Shown in pieces: positions 28,208 to 37,203 of a stretch of 64,000 bases of DNA (position 1 is the first letter of the stretch; the number at the start of each line of letters is the position of its first letter). Under the pieces are notes generated by a model. It was not told the DNA's origin. It saw only the letters and a list, made by a program, of their open reading frames with translations, and searched no databases. Source of the stretch: Tabrizicola sp. TH137 (GTDB lineage: Bacteria > Pseudomonadota > Alphaproteobacteria > Rhodobacterales > Rhodobacteraceae). The translations under genes were made by a program, and so were the position numbers. The stretch covers positions 496,001-560,000 of the forward strand of contig NZ_PKRQ01000003.1 of NCBI RefSeq assembly GCF_002855575.1, written 5' to 3'.

Positions 28208-28603
28208 TCAGCCCGCCTCCAGCCGCGCCCGCACCTCGGCCGGCAGCCGCGCCGCGCCGCCGGCATCGGACAGGCAGACCAGCACCACCTTCGCCGCGAA
28301 AAGCCGCTCCTCGCCGCGCCAGACCTCCTGCTCCAGTTCGATCCGCGCACCCCCCAGCGCCAGCAGCCGCGTCGTCACGGCCAGAAGGTCGTCAAAGACC
28401 GCAGGCCGCAGGTAATCCGCTTCCACCCGCCGCACCGCAAAGACGATCCCCTGATCCCGCTTCAGCGCGCCCTGATCGACGCCGAGACCGCGCACCCATT
28501 CCGTCCGCGCCCGTTCGATGAATTTCAGGTAATTGGCATAATAGACGATCCCCGCCAGATCGGTGTCCTCGTAATAGACCCTGACCTCGATCCGATGCAC
28601 CAC
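28208..28603 (-). CDS. ybgC: YbgC-type acyl-CoA thioesterase
   Basis: 131 residues from the GTG at 28603 (a second GTG follows at 28600); AGGGGGG lies about eight bases upstream. A hot-dog-fold protein with the catalytic segment YYEDTDLAGIVYYANYLKFIERARTEW, where the Asp of DTD is the active-site residue, and the helix ARTEWVRGLGVDQG. Members cleave short-chain acyl-CoA and are encoded upstream of tolQ in most proteobacteria, as here. Longer in-frame starts to 28768 add Arg/Gly-rich residues and no similarity. Confidence 0.92.
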   Translation of the reverse strand: MVHRIEVRVYYEDTDLAGIVYYANYLKFIERARTEWVRGLGVDQGALKRDQGIVFAVRRVEADYLRPAVFDDLLAVTTRLLALGGARIELEQEVWRGEERLFAAKVVLVCLSDAGGAARLPAEVRARLEAG

Positions 28604-28777
28604 CGCCCCGCCCCCCTGCCGCGCCCCGTTTCTGCGCCTGCCATCAGGGAACCCCAACCCGTCCGCCCTGTCGAGGGGGCACCGCCCCGGCACTGACGGC
28701 ATCGTGACCCGGCCCGCCTTGCCCTTTCCCGCCTTCCCGCCATCCTGCGCCCCGTCTCGTCCCAACACGGCCTGCCC

Positions 28778-29764
28778 ATGCCCCTGTCCCGTCGCCAGCT
28801 CAGCCTCGGCCTAGCCACCGCGCTTGCCACCCCCGCGCTTCTGCGCGCCCAGACCCCGACCGATGCCCTGCGCGAGACGGCACGGTCCCTGCCGCAACTC
28901 CATGCGATTCTCGTGCAGCGCGCCGATGACCTGCTGATTGCCGAGGCGCCGCGCGGCCGCGGCCTCGACCGCGCCGCCAACATCAAGTCCTGCTCCAAAA
29001 GCCTTCTCGCCCTTCTCCTCGGCACCGCCATCGCGGCGGGCGAGGTTCCCTCGCTCGACGCCCGCCTCGGCGACCTGGCCCCCGACCTGATCCCCGCCGA
29101 CGCCACCAAAGGCGTCCGCGACCTGACCATGAACCACCTCGTCACGCTCCGCGCGGGCCTGCAAGGCACGTCAGGGGAGAATTACGGCGCATGGGTCGCC
29201 TCCGGAAACTGGGTCGCCCATGCCCTGCGCCAGCCGCGCATCGCGCCCAATGGCGGGCGGATGATCTACTCCACCGGCACCACCCATGTCCTCGGCGCGG
29301 CCCTCGTCACCGCCACGGGGCAAAGCCTGCACGACCTCGCCCGCGACAGGCTGGGCCGCCCTCTGGGCATCGACATCCCGAACTGGACGCGCGATCCGAA
29401 GGGCTTCCATTTCGGTGGCAATGAAATGGCCCTCACCCCCCGCGCCATGCTGCGCGTGGCGCTTCTGATGCGCGACGGTGGCCGCATGGACGGCACCCAG
29501 GTCATCGCCCCCGACTGGATCGCTGCCTCGCAGGTGCCGCAGACCCGCTCGCCCTTCTCGGGCCTCGGCTACGGCCTCGGCTGGTTCCTCAGCCCCACGG
29601 GATGGACCCTCGCCCGCGGCTTCGGCGGCCAGATCATCGCCGCCCATCCCGCCGCCCGCCTCGCCGTCGCCATCACCTCGGACCCGACGCAGCCCGCCCG
29701 CTCCGAGGGCTATTTCGGCACGCTGATGGACCTGCTCGACGGCCCCGTCCTCGCGCTGGCCTGA
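28778..29764 (+). CDS. Exported class C beta-lactamase-like serine hydrolase
   Basis: 328 residues. A Tat-like signal (SRRQLSLGLATALATPALLRAQ region) heads the protein. The catalytic Ser71-x-x-Lys74 is in KSCSKSLLALL, the second element reads YSTGTTHVLG (Tyr-Ser-Thr where YxN is usual), and FGGQIIAAHP near the end stands in for the KTG/HTG strand. This is a penicillin-binding-protein/esterase type serine hydrolase, not a proven beta-lactamase; substrate may be peptidoglycan or an ester. Divergent from ybgC, convergent with the RND pump gene. Confidence 0.85.
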   Translation: MPLSRRQLSLGLATALATPALLRAQTPTDALRETARSLPQLHAILVQRADDLLIAEAPRGRGLDRAANIKSCSKSLLALLLGTAIAAGEVPSLDARLGDLAPDLIPADATKGVRDLTMNHLVTLRAGLQGTSGENYGAWVASGNWVAHALRQPRIAPNGGRMIYSTGTTHVLGAALVTATGQSLHDLARDRLGRPLGIDIPNWTRDPKGFHFGGNEMALTPRAMLRVALLMRDGGRMDGTQVIAPDWIAASQVPQTRSPFSGLGYGLGWFLSPTGWTLARGFGGQIIAAHPAARLAVAITSDPTQPARSEGYFGTLMDLLDGPVLALA

Positions 29765-29799
29765 TCACGCCGCGCGGGGGAGGCAGACCCGTTCCCCGA

Positions 29800-32700
29800 T
29801 CACTCTGCCGCCAGCGGGCCACCTGTCGCCGCCTCCAGCTCCTGCCGCAGCCGCGCCTCCTCCGCCGCCTTCGGCGCCGTCCACCCCGCCAGCAGCAGAT
29901 AGACCACCGGCGTCAGGAACAGCGTCACCAGCGTCGCCAGACCAAGCCCGCCCACGATGATCCAGCCCAGCGCCTCTCGTGCCTCGGCCCCCGGCCCGCT
30001 GGACAGGATCAGCGGCACCCCGCCGATCACGGTCGACACCATGGTCATCATCACCGGCCGCAGCCGGATCACCGCGCCCTCCAGAATGGCGTCCCGCACC
30101 CCGCGGCCCTGATCGCGCAACTGATTGGCGAATTCCACGATCAGGATGCCGTTCTTCGCCATGATCCCCACCAGCAGCACTAGCCCGATCTGCGAATAGA
30201 CGTTCAGGCTGCCCCCCGACAGGATCAGCGCAAGGATCGCGCAGGCCAGCCCCAAAGGCACCGTGGACATCACGATCACCGCCGAGACAAAGCTCTCGAA
30301 CTGCGCCGCCAGCACCAGAAAGACGATCAGGATCGCAAAGCCGAAGGTCAGCAATATTCCCGAACCCGTCTCGCCCAGCGCCGCCGCCTCGGCCAGCGGC
30401 ACGATCCGGCTCCCCGGCGGCAGGATATCGGCCGCCAGCCGCTCCACCTCCGCCAGCGCGGGGCCCAGCGACAGGTCCGGCGTCAACCCCGCCGTGATCG
30501 GCACCGACCGCATCTGCGCCTCGCGCCCCAGTTCCGGCGCGACAGCCCGCTCCTCCAGCCGCACGAAGGCCGAAATCGGCACATTCTGCCCGTCATCCGA
30601 GCGCATGAAGATCCGCTCAAGGTCCGAAGGGTCATTCACCGGATCGGCGGTGGAGATCAGCTGGATGTCATGGCTCCGGTCCCCGATGAAGACCGTTCCG
30701 ACCGTCCGCCCGTCCAGCACCGCCTGCAAGGCCTCGCCCAGCCCGTCGATGCTCACCCCAAGGTCCGAGGCCCGCGCGCGATCCACCTCCAGGAAAAGCT
30801 GCGGCTGCGTCGTGTCATAGCCCAGCCGCACCTGCCCGAAGGCCGGGTTCTCCTCCATCGCGGCAACCAGTTGCTGCGCCTGTTCCGCCAGCCCCTCATA
30901 GCTCGGCCCCACGATGGCGAAGCTCAGCCCCTGCCCCGCCCCCCGGATGCGCAGGCTGTTGGGCTGGATGGCGAAGGCCCGCACCCCGATCACCTGTCCC
31001 AAGGCGCGGTTGATATCGCCGACGATCTCCTGCTGGCTGCGCTCCCGCTCGCCCCAGGGCGCCAGCGACAGGACCATGAAGCCGGAATTGGCCGCCCCGC
31101 CCGATCCCGCTATGGAAAAGACGTTCTCCACCTCGCCGCTGTCCACCAGCGGGCTCACCGCATCCTCGATCTCGCGCATCTTGCCCAGGGTATGGTCCAG
31201 CGACACGCCCTGCGGTGCCTCCACCCGCAGCAGGGCCACCGCCCGATCCTCCGGCGGCGTCAGTTCCTGCCGGATCGACCCGATCGACAGCGCCGCCACC
31301 GCCGCCATCAGAAGCGAGGCCGTCACCACTACCACCGGCACCGCCAGCGCCGCCTCAAGACTGCGGCGATACAGGGCCGAGATGCGATCCCCCAGCCGGG
31401 CAAAGGCCCCCGGCGCGCGATCGGGGTCCGCATCCTTCAGAACCCGGCTCGCCAGCACGGGGCAGAGCGTCAGCGCCACGACAGAAGACAGCAGCACCGC
31501 CATCGCGAGGGTAAAGCCGAACTCGCGGAACAGCCCGCCCGCCTCCCCCGGCAGGAAGGAGAGCGGCACGAAGACCGCCGCCAGGGTCGCCGTCGTCGTC
31601 ACCACGGCAAAGAACACCTGCTGCGTGCCCAGCACCGCCGCCGCCCGCGCCCCCATCCCCTCGGACCGCCGCCGCACGATGTTTTCCAGCACCACAATGG
31701 CGTCATCCACCACCATCCCCGTCGCCAGCACCAGCGCCAGCAATGTCAGGATGTTGATGCTGAACCCCGCCATATAGACCGCCGCCAGCGTCCCGATCAG
31801 GGCGACCGGCATCGCCACCGCAGGCACCAGCGTGGCCCGCAGATCGAACAGGAAGGCAAAGATCACCGCCACCACGATCAGCGTGGACAGGACCAGCGTC
31901 ACCGCCACCTCGTTCAGCGCGCCGGCGACAAAAGTCGCGTCATCCGATGTCACCCGCAGCGTCACATCCTCAGGCAGGATCGGCTGCAACTCTGCCACCG
32001 CTTCCCGCACCGCCTGCGATATCGTCAGGGTGTTCGACTGCGCCGCCCGGATGATACCCAGCCCCACGCCCGCCTCACCGTTGGCGCGCAGGATCGACTC
32101 GCCCAGCGCCGGGCCAAGGCTCACCTGCGCCACGTCCCCCAGCCGCACCCCATCACCCAGGATGATCGCCTCAAAGGCCTCGGGAGAATTGATCGCCGCC
32201 GTCGTCCGCACCACCAGCGACTGTTCCTCCGACGCCAGCGATCCGGCCGGCGCATCAAAGGACACATCCGCCACCGCCTCTCGCAGATCGGCCAGCGACA
32301 GCCCCCGCGCCGCCAGTTGCCGCAGGTCGATATCTATCCGGAACACCTCCGCCCGGTCGCCAAAGACCTGAAGGTCCGCCACGCCTGCCACCGACAGCAG
32401 CCGGTCCTGCACCAGATCCTCGGCCAGCCGCGTCAAATCCTCCGCGCTCCGGCTCGGTGATGTCAGCGACAGCCGCATCACCGCCTCGGCATTGGCATCC
32501 GCCTTCACGATGCGCGGCTCCTCGGCCTCCTCCGGCAGGCTGTTCGCCACCCGCGCGATGGCATCGCGCATATCCGTCGCCGCCACATCGAGATCGGTCG
32601 AGGTCGAGAATTCCACCGTCACCCGGCTGCGCCCGAAGCGCGAACTGGACGAGATGTCGGTCACCCCCGACACCCGCCCCGCCGCACCTTCGATGGCCGC

Positions 32701-32919
32701 CGTGATCTCGCGATCCACGGTCTCGGGCGCCGCCCCGGCATAATCCGTCGTCACCGTGATCACGGGCCGGTCCACCTCCGGCAATTCCCGGACCTCGCCA
32801 CCCAGATAACCGGCGATCCCGGCAATCACGATCAGCGCATTCAGAACGAAGGCCAGGATGGGGCGGCGCACGAAGAGCGCCGTGCCCGACAGATGCGCAT
32901 TGCGTTGGGTCCGGTTCAT
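29800..32919 (-). CDS. RND efflux pump inner-membrane transporter
   Basis: 1039 residues with the AcrB/MdtC architecture: FVRRPILAFVLNALIVIAG as first helix, PEVDRPVITVTTDYAGAAPE porter start, two periplasmic porter/docking regions, a second helix bundle around GMVVDDAIVVLENIVRRR (the proton-relay segment) and LVLLVGIMAKNGILIVEFAN in the second half. Full length for HAE1-type multidrug exporters. It follows its membrane-fusion protein gene by 12 bases. No outer-membrane factor gene is next to it, so a TolC-type channel elsewhere is presumed. Confidence 0.94.
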   Translation of the reverse strand: MNRTQRNAHLSGTALFVRRPILAFVLNALIVIAGIAGYLGGEVRELPEVDRPVITVTTDYAGAAPETVDREITAAIEGAAGRVSGVTDISSSSRFGRSRVTVEFSTSTDLDVAATDMRDAIARVANSLPEEAEEPRIVKADANAEAVMRLSLTSPSRSAEDLTRLAEDLVQDRLLSVAGVADLQVFGDRAEVFRIDIDLRQLAARGLSLADLREAVADVSFDAPAGSLASEEQSLVVRTTAAINSPEAFEAIILGDGVRLGDVAQVSLGPALGESILRANGEAGVGLGIIRAAQSNTLTISQAVREAVAELQPILPEDVTLRVTSDDATFVAGALNEVAVTLVLSTLIVVAVIFAFLFDLRATLVPAVAMPVALIGTLAAVYMAGFSINILTLLALVLATGMVVDDAIVVLENIVRRRSEGMGARAAAVLGTQQVFFAVVTTTATLAAVFVPLSFLPGEAGGLFREFGFTLAMAVLLSSVVALTLCPVLASRVLKDADPDRAPGAFARLGDRISALYRRSLEAALAVPVVVVTASLLMAAVAALSIGSIRQELTPPEDRAVALLRVEAPQGVSLDHTLGKMREIEDAVSPLVDSGEVENVFSIAGSGGAANSGFMVLSLAPWGERERSQQEIVGDINRALGQVIGVRAFAIQPNSLRIRGAGQGLSFAIVGPSYEGLAEQAQQLVAAMEENPAFGQVRLGYDTTQPQLFLEVDRARASDLGVSIDGLGEALQAVLDGRTVGTVFIGDRSHDIQLISTADPVNDPSDLERIFMRSDDGQNVPISAFVRLEERAVAPELGREAQMRSVPITAGLTPDLSLGPALAEVERLAADILPPGSRIVPLAEAAALGETGSGILLTFGFAILIVFLVLAAQFESFVSAVIVMSTVPLGLACAILALILSGGSLNVYSQIGLVLLVGIMAKNGILIVEFANQLRDQGRGVRDAILEGAVIRLRPVMMTMVSTVIGGVPLILSSGPGAEAREALGWIIVGGLGLATLVTLFLTPVVYLLLAGWTAPKAAEEARLRQELEAATGGPLAAE

Positions 32920-32931
32920 GCCGCGCCCTCC

Positions 32932-34107
32932 TTACAGGCTCGCCGGGGCCGAAGTGGTGGCCACCGCCGTCGCATCTTCGCCCACGACCTGCACCTCCGC
33001 CCCCGGCCGCACCGCCTGCACGCCCTCCACCACCACCAGATCGCCCGGGGCGAACTCCGCCTCGACCAGAACCTCGGCCTCGGACCGCTGCAAGATGCGG
33101 ATCGGCAGCCGCGCCGCCTTCCCCTCGCGCACCACCCAGACAAAGGCGCCATCCCGGCTCCACTGCACCGAAAGCGGGCTGACCGCAGGCGCCGGTTCCC
33201 CCGGCATGTCCACCGAAATCACGAAGGACATCCCCGCCCGCAACCTGTCATCCGCATTGTCCAGCCGCGCCTGCACCCGCAGGGTGCGGCTCGCCGCATC
33301 GACACGGTTGTCGATGGCGCTGACCCGGCCCTCGATGGCCGCGAAACCGCCCGCCATCGCCTCGGCCATCACCGCATCCCCCGGCGCGATCCGCCCCACC
33401 ATCCGCTCCGGCAGCCGGAAATCCACCAACAGGACCGACCGGTCGTCGATCTGGGCGATCTCCGTCGTCGTGCCGACCTGCGCGCCCACCTCCACACCCA
33501 GGATGCCGACATAGCCCGACACCGGCGCAGGCACCTCGCGCAGCGACAGGTCGAACTCCGCCTGCCGCAATTCCAGCTCGGCCTGCCGCAACGCCAGCTC
33601 CGCCTCGCGCAACTGCACGCCCGAACTCGCCCCCGATCCCTGCAATTGCTGCAACCGCTCCAGCGCGGCCCGCGCATCATCCAGCACCAGCCGCGCCCGC
33701 TCCACCGCGATCCGCTCCGCCTCGCTGTCCAGCCGCAGCAGGATATCGCCCGCCTGAACAGGCTGGCCCGATTGCACCAGAACCTCCGTCACCCGCCCCG
33801 GCGTCTCCGGGGCCACCATCACCGACCGGATCGCCCGCCCATCGCCGATGGCTGTCACACGGTCCGCGATACGGCCCTCACCGGGCGGCAGCGCCACCAC
33901 CATCGCAGGCCCGCGCGACCCGCCACCAGCACCGCCACGCCCCGCCTCGGCCTTCGGCTCGGCCATCTCCAGCCCGACCAGATCCAGCACCCCGCCCAGC
34001 CCGAAGCCCCGCAGCGCCGCATTTGCCGACGGCAGCAGCGCCGCCATGCCCAGCACCGCCCCGACCAGCAGCACAAGGCTCAGAACCGATTGCTTCCAGA
34101 TCGACAT
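32932..34107 (-). CDS. RND periplasmic adaptor (membrane-fusion protein)
   Basis: 391 residues from ATG at 34107. An N-terminal membrane anchor (SIWKQSVLSLVLLVGAVLG) is followed by a barrel-sandwich/lipoyl part (APETPGRVTEVLVQSGQPVQAGD...VPAPVSGYVGILGVEVGAQV), a short coiled-coil hairpin with Leu/Arg/Gln/Glu repeats (residues 140-185), and beta-barrel and membrane-proximal domains. This is the HlyD/AcrA-type adaptor that couples the inner-membrane RND transporter to an outer-membrane channel. First gene of the two-gene pump operon. Confidence 0.93.
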   Translation of the reverse strand: MSIWKQSVLSLVLLVGAVLGMAALLPSANAALRGFGLGGVLDLVGLEMAEPKAEAGRGGAGGGSRGPAMVVALPPGEGRIADRVTAIGDGRAIRSVMVAPETPGRVTEVLVQSGQPVQAGDILLRLDSEAERIAVERARLVLDDARAALERLQQLQGSGASSGVQLREAELALRQAELELRQAEFDLSLREVPAPVSGYVGILGVEVGAQVGTTTEIAQIDDRSVLLVDFRLPERMVGRIAPGDAVMAEAMAGGFAAIEGRVSAIDNRVDAASRTLRVQARLDNADDRLRAGMSFVISVDMPGEPAPAVSPLSVQWSRDGAFVWVVREGKAARLPIRILQRSEAEVLVEAEFAPGDLVVVEGVQAVRPGAEVQVVGEDATAVATTSAPASL

Positions 34108-34197
34108 GGGCAAATCATCCTCGCATCAACACATCGCCAGTTGTGCAGGACAGTGACGCGCCCGCGCCCGACCGCAAGCCCGCCACCATTAAATTCC

Positions 34198-35328
34198 CTA
34201 CACGATGCCGTCAGATGCCGGAAAATCCCGCACCGCACCCGCCGAAGGCCCACCCACATCGGCCTGTGCCACCGAAACCGCCTTCAGCACCGCAAAGACC
34301 GCCCGCCCCGGCGCAAGCTCCAGCGCCCGCGCCGACCGCTGCGTGATCCGCGCCAGCAGCGCCTCCTCCCCCACCCGGACGCGCACCAACGCCCCCGGCC
34401 CCTCGCCCGCCCGGACCTCCTCCACCACCCCCGCCAGAATGTTCAGCGCCGAAAGGCCCGTCGGCCGCTCCACCGCCAGCATCACATCCCGCGCCAGGAT
34501 GCGCAGCCGCAAGGCCGCCCCGACAGGCGCCGCCACCCGCGGCAGGTAGATCGCCCCCCCGGCATGGTCCAGCCGCGACAGCCCATCCGCCTCCTGCGCC
34601 GCCATCCGTGCGGTGATCACCGCCCCCGCCTCGCGCAGCCCCATCGCAGGCGCGACGCCCGGATCGGCCAGCACCTCGCCCACCGGCCCCGCCGCCACCA
34701 CCCGGCCCGAATCCAGCAGCACCACTGTCGTCGCCAGCCGCGCCACCTCCGCCACCGAATGGCTGACATAAAGGATGGGCAGCGAAAGCTCGTCCCTCAG
34801 CCGCTCCAGATAGGGCAGGATCTCGGCCTTGCGCGCCTCGTCCAGCGCCGCCAGCGGCTCGTCCATCAGCAGGAGGCGCGGGTTCGACAGGATCGCCCGC
34901 CCGATCGCCACCCTCTGTTTCTCCCCCCCCGACAGGCCGCCGGGACGGCGCCCCAGAAGCGCCCCGATCCCCAGCAGATCGACGATCCGCTCGAACGGCA
35001 CCCCCGGCCCCTTCGGCGCGAACCAGCGCCCGTACAGCAGGTTCTGCCGCACCGTCAGATGCGGGAACAGCCGCCCGTCCTGGAACACATATCCCATCCG
35101 CCGCAGATGCGCCGGAACCATCCGACCGGCCGCGCTGTCCAGCACCACCTGCCCCTCGACCGCGATCCGCCCCCGCTCGGGCCGCAGCAGCCCCGCCACC
35201 GCGTTGATCACCGTCGATTTCCCCGATCCCGACCGACCGAACAGCGCCGTCACCCCGGCCGGGGCCTCGAACCCCGCCTCCAGTGTGAAGCCGCCGAAAC
35301 GATGGAACAGCGCAACCTCCAGCGTCAT
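34198..35328 (-). CDS. modC: Molybdate ABC transporter ATP-binding protein
   Basis: 376 residues. The ABC core has Walker A GRSGSGKST, Q-loop VFQDGRLFPHLTV, signature LSGGEKQRVAIGRA and Walker B LLLMDEPLAALD. After it, residues 290-360 form a TOBE/Mop domain (LSALNILAGVVEEV...ALVRVRVGEEALLARITQRSARALELAPGRAVFAVLKAVSV) that binds molybdate and sets feedback. The ATG at 35328 overlaps the modB stop (ATGA), so translation is coupled. Imports molybdate with ModB; no modA is present beside it. Confidence 0.94.
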   Translation of the reverse strand: MTLEVALFHRFGGFTLEAGFEAPAGVTALFGRSGSGKSTVINAVAGLLRPERGRIAVEGQVVLDSAAGRMVPAHLRRMGYVFQDGRLFPHLTVRQNLLYGRWFAPKGPGVPFERIVDLLGIGALLGRRPGGLSGGEKQRVAIGRAILSNPRLLLMDEPLAALDEARKAEILPYLERLRDELSLPILYVSHSVAEVARLATTVVLLDSGRVVAAGPVGEVLADPGVAPAMGLREAGAVITARMAAQEADGLSRLDHAGGAIYLPRVAAPVGAALRLRILARDVMLAVERPTGLSALNILAGVVEEVRAGEGPGALVRVRVGEEALLARITQRSARALELAPGRAVFAVLKAVSVAQADVGGPSAGAVRDFPASDGIV

Positions 35329-36023
35329 CCGCCCGCAATCCTCCGCGCCACGGCCCGGCTGACCCATTCCGACAGCAGCAGCGCCCCCATCGCCACCACG
35401 ATGGCCACCAGCACCAGACGAAAGGCCTGCGCCTCGCCCCCCGGCACCTGCAAGAAGGCATAGATCGCCGAAGGCAGGGTCTGCGTCTGCCCCGGAATGT
35501 TGGAAACGAAGGTGATCGTCGCCCCGAATTCCCCCATCGCCTTGGCAAAGGCGAGGATCGCCCCCGCCACGATCCCCGGCAGGATCAGCGGCAGCGTCAC
35601 CGTCAGGAACACCCATCCCCGCGACGCGCCCAGCGTCCCCGCCGCCTGTTCCAGCTTCGGATCCACCGCCTCGATCGCCAGCCGGATCGCCCGCACCATC
35701 AGCGGAAAGGCCATCACCGCCGCCGCCAGTGCCGCGCCCGTCCAGCGGAAGGCCAGCACGATCCCGAACCACTGGTCGAGGAACTGCCCCACATAGCCCC
35801 GCCGCCCGAAGGTGAGCAGCAGCAGATAGCCGGTCACCACCGGCGGCAGGATCAGCGGCAGATGCACCAAGCCGTTCAACACTTGCCGCCCCCAGAACTC
35901 CCACCGCGCGAGGGCATAGGCCACGAAAATGCCCAGCGGCAGGCTCAGCAGCGTCGCCCAGAACGACACCCGCAGCGAAAGCGCCACCGCCTGCCATTCC
36001 TCCGCCGTCAGGACCTCGGGCAT
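35325..36023 (-). CDS. modB: Molybdate ABC transporter permease
   Basis: 232 residues with five or six membrane helices. The EAA loop reads EQAAGTLGASRGWVFLTVTLPLILPGIVAGAILAFAKAMGEFGAT, only its ends being quoted here as conserved for ModB (the AGTLGAS part and the GEFGAT end). It opens with LTAEEWQAVALSLRVSFWA, normal for ModB. In most operons modA (periplasmic binding protein) precedes modB; here the 348 bases upstream contain no such gene, so the binding protein must be elsewhere or the system is altered. Confidence 0.93.
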   Translation of the reverse strand: MPEVLTAEEWQAVALSLRVSFWATLLSLPLGIFVAYALARWEFWGRQVLNGLVHLPLILPPVVTGYLLLLTFGRRGYVGQFLDQWFGIVLAFRWTGAALAAAVMAFPLMVRAIRLAIEAVDPKLEQAAGTLGASRGWVFLTVTLPLILPGIVAGAILAFAKAMGEFGATITFVSNIPGQTQTLPSAIYAFLQVPGGEAQAFRLVLVAIVVAMGALLLSEWVSRAVARRIAGG

Positions 36024-36174
36024 GACACCCCTTCCGCGCCGCCCCGGATCAGGGCAGGACCGCCGCCCGCCACCCTCCGGCGCATCGCCGAAGTCGCAGC
36101 CGCGTGACGATCACGCGCCCGCATCTCCGGGGCCGGGGCAAGGATCGGGCAAGACGGCAAACGGCTCTCCAGGC

Positions 36175-36196
36175 GATATATCCTGCCAGACATATC
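36175..36196. promoter_or_regulatory. Mo-box-like inverted repeat upstream of modBC
   Basis: GATATAT (36175-36181) and ACATATC (36190-36196) are inverted arms, six of seven pairs, with an eight-base spacer, 152 bases before the modB start in the 348-base gap between modB and the divergent lpxH-like gene. ModE-type regulators bind A/T-rich dyads of this kind upstream of mod genes. A second small palindrome, CTGCGT-T-ACGCAG at 36299-36311, lies closer to the divergent operon. Nothing else, and no modA remnant, was found in the gap (36024-36371). Confidence 0.55.
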
Positions 36197-36371
36197 AAAC
36201 CGCTCGCCCCGGACAGGCAAGCATTATCTCGCCCCCGCCCCCATCGGCCCGCCCCCTACAGGTTCGAATTTCACAACTCCGACATGCGACCTTCGCGCCT
36301 GCGTTACGCAGCCCCTGCACAGTCCCCTCCGACGCGCCCGCCCCGCCACCCGGCCAGAACGGAGCCTTCGC

Positions 36372-37193
36372 ATGACGTCCGGCGACACCCTGCCCCCACC
36401 CCGCCGCCACCGCAGCCTCTTCCTATCCGACCTCCATCTCGGCGCGCCCGGTTGCCGGGCCGAGGCGCTGCTTGCCTTCCTGCAAGCCAATGATGCCGAC
36501 ACGATCTATCTCGTCGGTGACACCTTCGATCTCTGGGACCCGCTCTTCACCGTCTGGGGCGCAGCGCATGACCGCATCCTCGCGCTCCTGCGCGCCCGCG
36601 CCGCCGAAGGCCGCCGCATCCTGCTCCTTGCCGGGAACCACGACCGCGCCCTCCTTACCCCGGCAGGCCGCGCCCGGCCCGAAGTCGCGGGCCTGGCCAC
36701 CGATGTCCCGCGCGAGCTGATCCATCATGCCCCCGACGGGCGCCGCTACCTCGTCGTGCATGGCGACATCTGCGACCTGCGCCCGCTCCGCTTCCACATC
36801 TGCACCCGCATCGGCAGCCGGCTGGACAGCTTCCTCCGCCTTCTCGACCGGATGCTCCGCCCGCTCCGCTTCCGCGCCGGTCCCGGCGCGCAGGGGCCGA
36901 TGGAACTTGCCGTGGCCGCCCTCAACGCCCTGCTCTACCGGGGCCGCAGCCACGAGGCCCGGCTGATCCGCCTCGCCCGCGACCGGGGCTGCGACGGTGT
37001 CATCAGCGGCCATTTCCACATGGCCGCCCTGCATGATGACCTCGGCCTGCGCTACGCCAATTGCGGCGACTGGACCGACAGTTGCACCGCCCTGACCGAA
37101 GATGCCGCCGGGCGGCTCTGCCTCGTGGGGATGGAGACCGCTCCGCTCGGTGACCCCATTCCGCCCCTCGCCCCGCAGCCCGCCCCTCGATGA
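36372..37193 (+). CDS. LpxH-like UDP-2,3-diacylglucosamine diphosphatase-family phosphoesterase
   Basis: 273 residues. Metallophosphoesterase signatures: FLSDLHLG, GDTFDLWD, LLAGNHD, VVHGD and VISGHFHM. The DLWDPLF and CDLRPLRF blocks resemble the LpxH/LpxI-like proteins found beside lipid glycosyltransferases rather than classical enteric LpxH. Likely hydrolyses a UDP- or lipid-linked phosphate. First gene of a four-gene operon with a GT21 enzyme, a DedA protein and a GT2 enzyme (spacing 10, -4, -4 bases), so a role in glycolipid or lipid A-type synthesis fits. Confidence 0.82.
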   Translation: MTSGDTLPPPRRHRSLFLSDLHLGAPGCRAEALLAFLQANDADTIYLVGDTFDLWDPLFTVWGAAHDRILALLRARAAEGRRILLLAGNHDRALLTPAGRARPEVAGLATDVPRELIHHAPDGRRYLVVHGDICDLRPLRFHICTRIGSRLDSFLRLLDRMLRPLRFRAGPGAQGPMELAVAALNALLYRGRSHEARLIRLARDRGCDGVISGHFHMAALHDDLGLRYANCGDWTDSCTALTEDAAGRLCLVGMETAPLGDPIPPLAPQPAPR

Positions 37194-37203
37194 CGGCACC
37201 CGC

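Noticed and set aside
36008-36220. Possible remnant of modA upstream of modB
   Set aside because: The 70-residue frame has no signal peptide and no ModA motif; it looks like chance coding.
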